From contig NZ_CP068022.1 in NCBI RefSeq assembly GCF_016695175.1, positions 124,001 through 188,000 on the forward strand: DNA of 64,000 nt, in the 5' to 3' direction. The position numbers and the translations under genes were made by a program. This stretch comes from Pseudoalteromonas sp. GCY. GTDB lineage: Bacteria > Pseudomonadota > Gammaproteobacteria > Enterobacterales > Alteromonadaceae. The notes beneath the pieces were generated by a model that was given only the letters and a program-made list of their open reading frames with translations, made no database searches and was not told the DNA's origin. Positions 1 through 7,220 of the stretch are shown piece by piece. Positions within the stretch are counted from its first letter, which is position 1. Each line of letters opens with the position of its first letter.

Positions 1-1085
1 TTCTTACTCGCTAAATCCACAAAATAGGTACCCACATTGGTTCCTATCGCGAGACCGCGATTGAATAGTTGAAAGGCCGTGACCTCAAATGCCTGTGCAG
101 ATATTTGATTATTTAACCGAGTTAATGGCTCAAAATGATTTCTGTCGGCCTTTTGAAAAATGCCTTTTGTAGTGCCAACCCACAATTCTCCAGCAACGCC
201 TTCAAGTACGTTGTATTTAGACCCTAACGACAACTCAGAAGACTTAAGACCAACCTCAATTGGTTCAAACGTATTTAGACCTAAACCCCACACCCGATTT
301 TTACCATCTACATGTAACTTGCTGTAGTTTTTCTTCTTAGTATTGATACCGGTTCTCGTAATATTTAGGTCTGTGAGTGTGATTTCATTGACACTTTCGT
401 TATCTGTAAAATAGATAAAATAGGGGGCAGCAAATACGATATTATCAGCATTGTGTATTTCCATATTAGAGATAAGCTGCTGCTGTAGGGTAGAGAAGTA
501 ACTCAACCTATTATTAACAAAATAGACAACACCATGTGGTGTTGCCGCTAAATTTCCGTTATCAATGCTTAGTGCTTCAACAGTTTTAATCACACCATCT
601 TGTACTATAAACACACCATCTCTGGTCATTAGGTAGGCTAAATTTGCAAACGCGTCAATGTCTAAAACTCGGCTTGAACTGCTGTATATTGTACTAACTA
701 CTCCAGAATCAAGATCAATCCTTTTAACATCATATTTTCCTAAAGTGAAAAGCGATGAGTTTGTTAAGGCAAGTTTTGTCGCTTCCACAGACGCTATTTT
801 TTTCGATTCTAGACTTGTTAGATCCGTGACCCAAACGTCACCATTAGAGTACAAAGAAAACAAAGTTTTATGTTGCAGCTTAATATCACGAACTAAACCG
901 CTTGGTAATCCAGCTGCTTTACTTAAAGGAAGAAAATGACGACCATCGTATCTATATACTCCATTGTGCGAGGACAAATAAAAGTTATCGTTTGAGTCAT
1001 GAACGACGCCATTTAGATGTTCAAATTGGAACGCTTGTAACTGCAATGAAAGGGCAGTAAGAAATAAAAATACGAAGATACGCAT
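1..1085 (-). CDS. Two-component-regulator beta-propeller sensor, N-terminal part (cut by window edge)
   Basis: The minus strand is open from an ATG at 1085 to the window edge, giving about 361 residues with no stop. It begins with a signal peptide (MRIFVFLFLTALSLQLQA), so the following part should be periplasmic. The body has short repeats of the two-component-regulator propeller (Reg_prop) kind, for example GVYRYDGRHF followed by GLPSGLVRDI, and later blades with phrases such as ELWVGTTKGIF. Such propellers are sensing domains of large membrane histidine kinases, hybrid kinases or GGDEF proteins; the output domain lies outside the window, so the class cannot be settled. Lengths of this family usually exceed 900 residues. 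It is chromosomal flank on the left of the Tn7-like element. Confidence 0.75.
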   Translation of the reverse strand, partial: MRIFVFLFLTALSLQLQAFQFEHLNGVVHDSNDNFYLSSHNGVYRYDGRHFLPLSKAAGLPSGLVRDIKLQHKTLFSLYSNGDVWVTDLTSLESKKIASVEATKLALTNSSLFTLGKYDVKRIDLDSGVVSTIYSSSSRVLDIDAFANLAYLMTRDGVFIVQDGVIKTVEALSIDNGNLAATPHGVVYFVNNRLSYFSTLQQQLISNMEIHNADNIVFAAPYFIYFTDNESVNEITLTDLNITRTGINTKKKNYSKLHVDGKNRVWGLGLNTFEPIEVGLKSSELSLGSKYNVLEGVAGELWVGTTKGIFQKADRNHFEPLTRLNNQISAQAFEVTAFQLFNRGLAIGTNVGTYFVDLASK

Positions 1086-1136
1086 GAGACAATCCATTCA
1101 TTAAATGCGGCCAACCACAAGAGCTGGCCTTACTTC

Positions 1137-1664
1137 CTAGTTGACCTCGTATGCATTGTGATCTCTTACACCACAACCCGCTACGACAATAGGCAAATCG
1201 TTCTTAGTTTCTCCAGATGCCGTTTTATCAACTATATTACGCTCCATTGTAACACTCTTTAAGCCTTTGTTAAGTTTTTGATTGTCACCTTGTGATTTTT
1301 CCCAATCAAATTGCTTTTCACGCTCTGCAAGTACAAACAAATAGGTGGGTTTACGAGGATCAGTTTCATTCTTTTTATTATTCCAAGAATGCATTACTGC
1401 TTCGCCGGCTTCAACACCATATAAATGTGTGTAGGCTGCCGCTAATAGCTGAGCTCCAGAATCACTCATCACCATAAGCGCCGTATTTTTATAGTCGCTA
1501 CCACAATCGAATGACACGTCTACATTTAATGTAGAACCATCAGGCAACAGTAGATCTGCATTCATCCTAGAAACTCGAGCACGGTCTTCTAGTGGAGTTA
1601 GGGCGTTAGCCGCGCTAATACAAAACATAGTTGCAGCGATTGGAAGTAGTATCTTTTTAAACAT
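1137..1664 (-). CDS. Small periplasmic protein of unknown function
   Basis: A 175-residue protein with a clear Sec signal peptide (MFKKILLPIAATMFCISAANA), so it should be exported. The mature part has two cysteines, one in DVSFDCGSDY and one near the C-terminus (VVAGCGVRD), which could form a disulfide in the periplasm. I recognise no family. The ATG at 1664 is preceded on the minus strand by AAAGGAAATC, a good ribosome-binding site. It lies 51 bp upstream of the propeller sensor in the same direction and may be cotranscribed with it, which would suggest a role in the same sensory pathway; that link is only inference. Confidence 0.7.
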   Translation of the reverse strand: MFKKILLPIAATMFCISAANALTPLEDRARVSRMNADLLLPDGSTLNVDVSFDCGSDYKNTALMVMSDSGAQLLAAAYTHLYGVEAGEAVMHSWNNKKNETDPRKPTYLFVLAEREKQFDWEKSQGDNQKLNKGLKSVTMERNIVDKTASGETKNDLPIVVAGCGVRDHNAYEVN

Positions 1665-2145
1665 AGAGATTTCCTTTTAGTCATAAAATGCGTCCCTTCA
1701 TCAACAGTTTCAACCAATACGTTATTGAGCCATATCTAGAGAATTTCTCCTACAACAATGACATGGATTGTTTAAGTGTTAGAAGGCCACGCTACGGTAT
1801 GCAGATCTCGCATGAAAACATAGTTTGCAAGACCACATCTACCATCTTATTTGCAGCTAAAATATCTTCAACTACAAAAGTACTGTGAGCTTAATCTTTA
1901 AAGATCTTCTCTACTATTGTTGATCTGTAGAGCACCAACTGTAAATACTTAGTTAAGAGCTAATTTTTTATTTTATAATTCCTACCCAAAGTAGACGATG
2001 CCTTTTGCTAATAATTAGTACAACGGCTAAAAACGTTAATAGCTTATGGAGATACAACTTTAATTGTGCTTTAGATAACTGCATGATTGATGATATGGAT
2101 ACTAAAGTTGCTGTTGTAATGCGACGAAAGAAATTACAATAGGGG
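1665..2145. other. Non-coding left flank of the element
   Basis: About 480 bp between the start of the periplasmic protein gene and the left end of the Tn7-like element. It must hold the promoter of the minus-strand genes. A 66-codon frame at 1688-1888 has no family resemblance or ribosome-binding site and I do not call it. The last four bases, GGGG at 2142-2145, are repeated directly after the right end of the element (22030-22033) and may be the target duplication. No RNA gene is recognisable here. Confidence 0.5.
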
Positions 2146-2169
2146 TGATCACCGCCATTTAGATTGAGA
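2146..2169 (+). repeat. Left terminal inverted repeat
   Basis: Starts TGATCACCGCCAT and runs on into TTGAGA. It matches the reverse complement of 22006-22029 at 21 of 24 positions, the first 13 without mismatch. The outside neighbour is GGGG. Confidence 0.8.
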
Positions 2170-2357
2170 ATCTCAGGCTAATTTCTTTTTGCTATTTCAA
2201 TAAGTTGGTATTTTTGGATAACACGACTCCTGACACTTAAATTGAGATTTATTTAGCGAAGGAGCAAAGATCTTAATATCAAATCAGGTTTAAACTTTTA
2301 CCTAATTCATATCTTCAGAACGTTAACTTATCAGTCAAAACGAGATTCTCAATCAGA
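2158..2357. repeat. Putative TnsB-binding sites of the left end
   Basis: Three copies of a motif around ATTGAGAWT. Copy one (2158-2174) is part of the terminal repeat and reads TTTAGATTGAGAATCTC. Copy two (2235-2250) is in the same orientation and reads ACTTAAATTGAGATTT. Copy three (2341-2357) is inverted and reads, on the minus strand, TCTGATTGAGAATCTCG. Several spaced sites per end are typical of Tn7-like elements, where TnsB binds them to pair the ends. A weaker inverted relative lies at about 2427-2440. The binding role is inferred from position and repetition. Confidence 0.65.
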
Positions 2358-2699
2358 AATCTACTTTTTGCAAATAAAAACATATTCAACATTAACTAGG
2401 AGCTAGTGTAGGAAATATTGTTCATACGAGATTCAATAAAATCGGCAGCCTGTTACATGCCAAATTCTACCTGTAGGCTTGCTTACGCAATGGTCTTTAG
2501 TTGTTCTTAAAATTGTTCTCTTAAACTGAATTTCTATATCTAAAAAGAAAAGCCTTTAAGAGTGGTCTCGCAAAGAAAATGAAATTCTGTATTTTGATGC
2601 TTAGTACGAGCAAACGGTCTCAAAAGATGAAATTCATAAAAGTGGAAATATACACTATACTATCAATATTTAGTCACAATAGCGTAAATTATCACTATT
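2358..2699. other. Non-coding interior of left end and regulator promoter
   Basis: AT-rich sequence without a credible gene between the putative TnsB sites and the HipB-like regulator. Just before the regulator, 2650-2697 contains several CACTAT/TAGTCAC-like half sites that could be operators for autoregulation. A possible -10 element, TAAATT (2685-2690), ends only ten bases before the ATG, and no Shine-Dalgarno sequence is visible, so the message may be nearly leaderless. These are weak inferences. Confidence 0.35.
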
Positions 2700-3050
2700 A
2701 TGCGACTCGATAGAATGAGTAATGCTGCTATCTTGGAAATGATAGGTAAGCGATTCTTACTGGCGCGTCTCAATGAAGGGATAGATCAGCGAGAGTTGGC
2801 TGATAAAGCTGGCGTAAATGTCACAACTATTCAGAATTTAGAGAGCGGTAAACGTAGCGTTGGAATGATCAAAGTGTTAGCTGTTATGCGTGCCTTAGAC
2901 AAGTTACATGAAATAGATAACTTTATGCCGGAGCCGCCAATTAAGTCAGCCTCTTTGCTTACAACAAGAAATATAAAACGAAAGCGTGTCTCAAAACCCA
3001 AATGTGAAAAAGAGCCTTCTACGGGTTTCGTGTGGAGTAAAACGATTTAA
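2700..3050 (+). CDS. HipB-like XRE-family transcriptional regulator (no HipA partner)
   Basis: A 116-residue DNA-binding protein. Residues 15-70 form an XRE/Cro helix-turn-helix with the recognition segment QRELADKAGVNVTTIQNLE. The opening MRLDRMSNAAILEMIGKR and the tail with EPPIKSASLL and a run of basic residues match the layout of HipB-like regulators that usually precede a HipA kinase toxin. No hipA lies downstream: the next genes are integron cassettes on the other strand. It may instead control the transposon or its cargo, or be a leftover of a toxin-antitoxin pair. The ATG at 2700 has no visible ribosome-binding site and a possible -10 box very close to it, which suggests a short or absent leader. 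The family is fairly certain; the target is unknown. Confidence 0.75.
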   Translation: MRLDRMSNAAILEMIGKRFLLARLNEGIDQRELADKAGVNVTTIQNLESGKRSVGMIKVLAVMRALDKLHEIDNFMPEPPIKSASLLTTRNIKRKRVSKPKCEKEPSTGFVWSKTI

Positions 3051-3107
3051 AAAAGCTAACTGGATTAGACTTTGTCTTACAGTAAGCTGAATAAGTCTTA
3101 ACTCGAT

Positions 3108-3147
3108 CTGTCAGATTCGATTAACAGAACTCAATCAAATCTGACAG
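3108..3147. repeat. Perfect 10-bp inverted repeat at module boundary
   Basis: CTGTCAGATT (3108-3117) and AATCTGACAG (3138-3147) with a 20-base loop, between the regulator and the cassette array. There is no T-run, so it is not a classical terminator. A related CTGTCAGAT occurs at 5874-5882 and ATCTGACAG at 8712-8720, each time between cargo modules. Confidence 0.45.
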
Positions 3148-3170
3148 TCGTATATGTGCCAGAAGCCCCC

Positions 3171-3270
3171 GTTGGAAACGCCTTACTAATGGGCGCATAG
3201 ATGCTTGGCTAAAATTAGCGACGAAGGAGCGCAAGCCAAGCGTTTTGCGTCCTTTTGAGTAGCTTGTTAG
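3171..3270 (-). repeat. attC recombination site, last of the array (degenerate outer core)
   Basis: On the minus strand it begins TAACAAGC right after the HNH gene's stop and ends near GGCGTTTCCAAC. The central arms GCTTGGCT and AGCCAAGC pair with each other, as in the other three sites. The final core (GTTTCCA) departs from the GTTRRRY consensus, which fits the distal end of an array no longer followed by a cassette. Such sites are recognised by integron integrases as folded single strands. Confidence 0.75.
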
Positions 3271-3273
3271 AAT

Positions 3274-4047
3274 TTACCAGTAACGCTGAACAACGGCTTT
3301 TTTTACTAGTAGTTTTTTGCCTTTACTTTTATTACAGTGCTCGCACGTCAACTGAAAGTTGGTAGGATCACTATTACCAGAATCTTCGAGAGGAATCATG
3401 TGGTCTAAGTTGATGTTCTCAATAGCATAAAAACCCGTCAGATCTTTACCGCATAACTGGCATTTACCTTTGTCTCGGTGGAATACTGCCTTTTTAAGCC
3501 ACTGAGGAGGTTGAGTACGGGGTCTTTTTAAAACACCATCTTTTTTGAGTAAGTCAGGAAATTCACCCTGAAGAGATTTCTTTACAATTCCCCTTAAAAA
3601 TAGCTGAAATTTGTACAAAAAATCCCTATCTCCAAACAAGATAATAAAGGCTGCATCGGTTAAAGTTTTGGATATAGTCTCAACAGTTTCCCAATAGTTA
3701 TCATCTAGTGATTGTTCACTAAAACCACTATTGATGATTTCTAGACCACCTTTTATGCGGTTTCGGGTGATTATATCCGCATATTCTTTGATAAACTCTT
3801 CATATTCTATCTTGCCAGCATACCATTCGATACCAGCATAAATGATGTTATATATCGCTTCATGTAAGATTGTTGTCTTATTCCACTTAATAATATGCTC
3901 AAGCAAATGCTCTAATTCAGAGCAGCCAAGCATATCTAACTCTAAATTCTTCCAGTCGGAGTTTTCTATATCGGAAATAGTTTTAACAACAATATCAGCA
4001 GCGCCATAACCATCTAATAAATAGTGCTCTTCTGATAATAATTTCAC
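3274..4047 (-). CDS. HNH endonuclease encoded by an integron cassette
   Basis: About 257 residues. The C-terminal 70 hold an HNH nuclease domain: a CQLCGKDL zinc pair, the DHMIPLEDSG core, and a second pair in LTCEHCNKSKGKK. The N-terminal 170 residues are helical and unrecognised; they may sense a trigger or bind a target. I place the start at the GTG at 4047, because it has CGGAG seven bases upstream. A longer frame to 4128 translates the attC site itself (MAGAHSSLSLAK) and is an artefact. The gene and its attC form one cassette, so the protein must act alone, perhaps as a restriction or abortive-infection nuclease; that role is inferred from the fold and the setting. Confidence 0.75.
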   Translation of the reverse strand: MKLLSEEHYLLDGYGAADIVVKTISDIENSDWKNLELDMLGCSELEHLLEHIIKWNKTTILHEAIYNIIYAGIEWYAGKIEYEEFIKEYADIITRNRIKGGLEIINSGFSEQSLDDNYWETVETISKTLTDAAFIILFGDRDFLYKFQLFLRGIVKKSLQGEFPDLLKKDGVLKRPRTQPPQWLKKAVFHRDKGKCQLCGKDLTGFYAIENINLDHMIPLEDSGNSDPTNFQLTCEHCNKSKGKKLLVKKAVVQRYW

Positions 4048-4061
4048 TATAATCTCCGTAA

Positions 4062-4166
4062 ATTCTAACGCCGCAATATGGGGCGTATTAAGCTTGGCTA
4101 AACTTAGCGAAGAATGAGCGCCAGCCAAGCTTTAGACGTCCCACGCATAATTGCCTTGTTAGCTTT
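4062..4166 (-). repeat. attC recombination site
   Basis: Minus strand: R'' side AGCTAACAAGGC overlapping the stop codon of the 118-aa gene, inner arms GCTTGGCT and AGCCAAGC, R' side GCGGCGTTAGAA. It marks the boundary between the 118-aa cassette and the HNH cassette. Its sequence also encodes the false N-terminus MAGAHSSL in one frame. Confidence 0.85.
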
Positions 4167-4515
4167 CTAGCTCTGCAAGTCGTTTTTCTAAATTTTCAAT
4201 GCACATTGATAATGGAATTCCCATTCCTGCGGCCTTTGGCTGACTATTTTGACTAATAACAGCATTTACGCCCGTCAATACAGCATCAGACTTTTTAATC
4301 TCTTCTTTGTTTTCTTGATATTTTTTTAAAAACTCAATAAGTTCGGTTTTGTCATAAGATTCCTGTAAACCAGTACACTCTATTAGAGAAATATAAGACT
4401 GCCCTTGAGTTTTTACTGCTTTTCCAAAGAGTTTAACATAAGCTCCATATATACCACCGCCCACAGCAATACCTAAAACACCCCATAAAGCTAAAGATTT
4501 AATATCTAATTCCAT
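4159..4515 (-). CDS. Small membrane-anchored protein encoded by an integron cassette
   Basis: A 118-residue protein. Residues 9-27 (LWGVLGIAVGGGIYGAYVK) form one hydrophobic, glycine-rich membrane segment. The rest is charged and probably helical, rich in Lys and Glu (KKYQENKEEIKKSD), and should face the cytoplasm. The ATG at 4515 follows TTTTGGAGTAAT, a good ribosome-binding site. The stop codon is part of the following attC site. I recognise no family. Single-gene cassettes in chromosomal integrons often encode such orphans, some of them in phage defence, but nothing in the sequence shows the function. Confidence 0.65.
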   Translation of the reverse strand: MELDIKSLALWGVLGIAVGGGIYGAYVKLFGKAVKTQGQSYISLIECTGLQESYDKTELIEFLKKYQENKEEIKKSDAVLTGVNAVISQNSQPKAAGMGIPLSMCIENLEKRLAELES

Positions 4516-4540
4516 TTATTACTCCAAAACCTACAAGAAA

Positions 4541-4640
4541 GCTAACGCCCGCATAACGGGCTAATAAAGCTTGGCTACAATTGGTGAGGCACGAACCAAG
4601 CCAAGCTTTGTTAGTCCATGCGTTGATGCGTTTGTTATAT
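4541..4640 (-). repeat. attC recombination site
   Basis: Minus strand: begins ATATAACAAACGCATC at the stop of the two-TM gene and ends GCGGGCGTTAGC, very close to the classical attC cores. The inner arms AAGCTTGGCT and AGCCAAGCTT are perfectly complementary. The best conserved site of the four. Confidence 0.88.
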
Positions 4641-5222
4641 TTTTACTTTAGATAGCAACGTGGCTATTAATTCTGGTTTAGTTATTACTAACCATAGTAC
4701 CAATACCCAATAGATTAATTGCACTATTTTAATACCTGTCTCAGCAAACTTTGAAGTTGTTTCAATGCCACTTGCATTGAGCATAGCTTTTGGCAGAAAT
4801 AGCAGAGTTTCAAGCCAGAATAATGGACTAAGACTACGTTTAGTTTGTGAAAGGTAATAGCCTTTAACACGTTTTAGTGTAGAAATGGCTTGCTCTTGCA
4901 CATCATTGTTTAAATAAAGCAGATTATCTATAACCGACATATTTTGTTGAGCTACATATCCATAACCTTTGGGATCCATGTAGCTAATGATTGGCTCACC
5001 AATACCTGACTTTTTAATACGTCGTTTGATTTCAGACATATTTGAAGTTATCCAGTCGGCGCTTTTCCCTGATTTTGATTTTTCATCTTCGGTTGGATTA
5101 GAGCCTTGCCCTTGTAAATATGAACGATGATGTTTCATTACTTGCTTAATAAAGTACCAATCGTTGAATGCAATAAGTGCATATAAAATAGGGAGAATTA
5201 AAACAATAAAGATTCCGTTCAC
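4635..5222 (-). CDS. Two-TM protein of unknown function encoded by an integron cassette
   Basis: About 195 residues. A hydrophobic segment follows the N-terminus (GIFIVLILPILYALIAF) and a second lies near the C-terminus (IVQLIYWVLVLWLVI), which would leave a central domain of about 130 residues on one side of the membrane. That domain has a basic stretch and no motif I recognise. I choose the GTG at 5222 because CGGAG stands seven bases before it. The longer frame to 5306 translates attC sequence (MAGAHSSLILAK) and should be ignored. It forms a cassette with the attC at 4541-4640. Function unknown; membrane effectors with this layout exist in defence systems, but this is only analogy. Confidence 0.65.
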   Translation of the reverse strand: MNGIFIVLILPILYALIAFNDWYFIKQVMKHHRSYLQGQGSNPTEDEKSKSGKSADWITSNMSEIKRRIKKSGIGEPIISYMDPKGYGYVAQQNMSVIDNLLYLNNDVQEQAISTLKRVKGYYLSQTKRSLSPLFWLETLLFLPKAMLNASGIETTSKFAETGIKIVQLIYWVLVLWLVITKPELIATLLSKVKI

Positions 5223-5241
5223 AACAAATCTCCGAGAAAAA

Positions 5242-5344
5242 TATAACGCCCTGTTAATGGGCGGATTACGCTTGGCTAAAATTAGCGAAGAATGAGCGCC
5301 AGCCAAGCAGTAAGGCGTCCATTTTAAACAGCTTGTTAGGTTAC
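5242..5344 (-). repeat. attC recombination site
   Basis: Minus strand: R'' side CGTAACCTAACAAGCTG, inner arms GCTTGGCT and AGCCAAGC, R' side AGGGCGTTATA. It follows the first cassette's gene by a few bases. Confidence 0.85.
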
Positions 5345-5349
5345 GAACC

Positions 5350-5628
5350 TCAATCTACATTGTGATACTGTGCTGCTTGTTCGTAACAGTTAACACATAC
5401 GACTGACATTTGATTAAACTCTCTGAATCTTTCTGTCATGCCGTCCTCTTCCTCAAAAACAGCCTCACATTGATAACACCAAGCTTGAAGATCATTTGGA
5501 ACGCTTGAATTTTCAATGAAACCGAGAGGCTCTCCCTCAGGTTTGACAAGATGACCACATAGTACGGCAGCCACTCGCTTTCCATGCTTACCGCAATCAA
5601 TATACATCGGTTCTATATCTGTACTCAT
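5350..5628 (-). CDS. Small putative zinc-binding protein, first integron cassette
   Basis: A 92-residue acidic protein with two CxxC pairs in the second half, CYQCEAVF and CVNCYEQA, and an early CGKHGKRVAAVLCGH segment. The spacing suggests one or two bound zinc ions. I recognise no named family, although similar small cysteine-rich proteins are common in environmental bacteria. The ATG at 5628 lies within a few bases of the upstream cassette boundary (GTTAGGTTAC on the minus strand at 5631-5640), a typical position for a cassette gene. Function unknown. Confidence 0.6.
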   Translation of the reverse strand: MSTDIEPMYIDCGKHGKRVAAVLCGHLVKPEGEPLGFIENSSVPNDLQAWCYQCEAVFEEEDGMTERFREFNQMSVVCVNCYEQAAQYHNVD

Positions 5629-5630
5629 TA

Positions 5631-6076
5631 GTAACCTAACATGTTTATAGCGAGCAAATCGCGCGTTTTTCTACCACAGCGTAGCTCGTTTTTCTGAATG
5701 ACTCATTTGTAGCAAAATTCTTAACTAATTGCCATTACTACTAAAATGCAGTAGTTCTAGCTTTTGTCTCAGGACAAAAACGAGTGATTGGGTCGCTTTC
5801 CTGACTATGCAAGCAATATACTTTGACGAAATAGAAAAGCTAATTTGAATGACCGCTGTTCGCTCATTACAGTCTGTCAGATGAGATCTAAACCTATTCA
5901 TCGAAACTGTAAGATCAGATTTGAGCTACTACAAGTAAGCATTTTAAATAACATCTAGAGAAGCTTCGCTCTTAAATTTTACTGTTCATCTCCTCTCATG
6001 CAATAGTGCTTTTTTTCACTATTAATGACATAAATTCGACACTACAGTGGAAAAAAGCACTATTATGATTGGTTAT
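5631..6076. other. Upstream edge of the cassette array, no integrase gene
   Basis: GTTAGGTTAC on the minus strand at 5631-5640 fits the GTTRRRY crossover core and should be where the first cassette joined. The following 430 bp contain no intI gene and no credible frame, so the array is of the CALIN type (attC sites lacking an integrase). The region also holds a CTGTCAGAT motif at 5874-5882 and a long hairpin at 6002-6065. Confidence 0.6.
6002..6065. terminator. Long inverted repeat after the NYN gene, terminator-like
   Basis: AATAGTGCTTTTTT at the left arm pairs with AAAAAAGCACTATT at the right arm; including the next bases, about 18 of 19 positions match, with a loop of roughly 25 bases. 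It lies 11 bases past the stop codon of the NYN gene. The A/T runs sit inside the arms, so it could terminate either strand, or be the remnant of a small inverted-repeat element. Confidence 0.5.
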
Positions 6077-6976
6077 TTAATTTGCAATTGAGATGTTTAA
6101 AGCGCGAATTTCATTTCCATTTTTCGAGTTTTTCTCGTCAAACTGGAATTTAATCATTGAGCCTGTGTTAACACTCTTCCAATCTTCTGGGTTTGTAAAT
6201 TCACTTTTATGAACAAAAAACCTAGTTCTGTTATAATTAGCAAATCCAAATCCTTGGCCTTTAAAGCATTTGACAAGCTTTCCTTCCACGCCTTCAGCTT
6301 TCATCTTAAGAGTGAAGTAAAAACGATCATTAGCCTCTTGGGTGATCTGAAAAATATCGTCACAGCTCTTAATTAGCTTTTTGAGACTAGCAACTTTATA
6401 ATTACGATGGTCAAAAGAAGGGTCTATTCGTTTGATTGCAGTTCCAAAATTACCTAGGTAAGCTTCGCCATCTATCTCCGCACGATGATAAGCTTTAATC
6501 AGCAGAGCTTCTAAATCAAGATCTTTATCGTTTTCAACTGTATCATCACGGTCTATATTATTTATATCAACAAAATTCTCACAAGCTCTGATTAATCTTT
6601 TTGGCGACTTTTTCTCACCAATTACCATGCTGTAGATACCGTACTCTCTAATTCTCTGGGCTAAACTTGCAAAACCGCCGTCACTGGTAACTAAACATAC
6701 TGAGTTAATCCGTTTGTTATTATTAATTAACTCTATTGCATCCATAATTAAAGCATGGTCAGCGTCATCTTTTTTGGTATAGTGAAATTGTTGTTTTGGC
6801 CGAGAAGCTGTTAATTCTAATATATCTTCCCATGATTTATTACATCCGTTTGTCCAATCAGCATACACCCACTTTAGAGCAACTGAACCATGTTTTTCAA
6901 CTTCTGCAAGCACCCTTGTGAATGCGTCAGATTTAAAATTTTCAGCATCAACTAGAACTGCAAATACTTTTTCCAT
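6077..6976 (-). CDS. NYN-LOTUS-CSD protein, probable RNase or RNA-binding effector
   Basis: A 299-residue, three-part protein. Residues 1-150 form a NYN (PIN-like) nuclease domain, with the first acidic residue in VLVDAENF, further acidic positions in KDDADHALIMDAI, and VTSDGGFASL. Residues 165-225 resemble an OST-HTH/LOTUS RNA-binding domain (LLIKAYHRAEIDGEAYLGNF). Residues 230-299 look like a cold-shock-type OB fold (GKLVKCFKGQGFGFANYN, then FFVHKSEF). The combination suggests metal-dependent cleavage or binding of structured RNA. The ATG at 6976 has an AGGATG ribosome-binding site. It is the last gene of a minus-strand group with two tiny genes upstream. A defence role is inferred from its place in the element; LabA/NYN proteins also occur in housekeeping roles. 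Confidence 0.75.
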   Translation of the reverse strand: MEKVFAVLVDAENFKSDAFTRVLAEVEKHGSVALKWVYADWTNGCNKSWEDILELTASRPKQQFHYTKKDDADHALIMDAIELINNNKRINSVCLVTSDGGFASLAQRIREYGIYSMVIGEKKSPKRLIRACENFVDINNIDRDDTVENDKDLDLEALLIKAYHRAEIDGEAYLGNFGTAIKRIDPSFDHRNYKVASLKKLIKSCDDIFQITQEANDRFYFTLKMKAEGVEGKLVKCFKGQGFGFANYNRTRFFVHKSEFTNPEDWKSVNTGSMIKFQFDEKNSKNGNEIRALNISIAN

Positions 6977-7009
6977 AATACATCCTGTTTTTTCCTTATT
7001 TGATTTAGT

Positions 7010-7066
7010 AAATCTTAAAAAAGATTTAGTTTCAATACCTTTCAGCAGTGAAATGCTGGAAGGTAT
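7010..7066. terminator. Two short hairpins between the small genes and the NYN gene
   Basis: AAATCTT (7010-7016) pairs with AAGATTT (7021-7027), and ATACCTTTCAGCA (7035-7047) pairs with TGCTGGAAGGTAT (7054-7066) with one mismatch. They could attenuate transcription or protect the end of the short upstream message, so that the NYN gene is made at a different level. Confidence 0.4.
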
Positions 7067-7076
7067 ATATAATCAC

Positions 7077-7220
7077 TTATTCTTCGTTATCATCATCGTC
7101 ACCATGGTATTCATCATGGTTTGGGTTTAGTTGGTTGGCGTGATTGTCTAGACTATCCCAATAAGAATCGTTATTTGGATTCATGCTATCACTACGGTCA
7201 TCATTTGGGGTTCTACTCAT
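7077..7220 (-). CDS. 47-aa acidic protein with NPNN/NPNH repeats
   Basis: The protein starts at the ATG at 7220 (MSRTPNDDRSDSMNPNNDSY) and ends in an acidic tail (DDDDNEE). A longer frame to 7262 exists but lacks a ribosome-binding site, whereas this ATG follows AAGGAAAA. It contains two related turns, MNPNNDSYWDSLDNH and LNPNHDEYHG. I have the impression that similar tiny proteins with DRSDxxNPNN occur in other proteobacteria and phages, but no function is known to me. It overlaps the end of the 43-aa gene upstream by 8 bases, which suggests translational coupling. It is probably unstructured. Confidence 0.6.
   Translation of the reverse strand: MSRTPNDDRSDSMNPNNDSYWDSLDNHANQLNPNHDEYHGDDDDNEE

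Noticed and set aside
658..939. 93-codon plus-strand frame
   Set aside because: Lies opposite the propeller sensor gene, whose minus-strand frame is open over the whole stretch and has domain evidence.
1688..1888. 66-codon frame as a gene
   Set aside because: Starts within the leader of the divergent periplasmic protein gene without a ribosome-binding site, and resembles no family.
1889..2139. Open frame ending CAA TAG directly before the left end, as a truncated gene
   Set aside because: The stretch is low in complexity, has no start signal and no partner sequence at the right flank.
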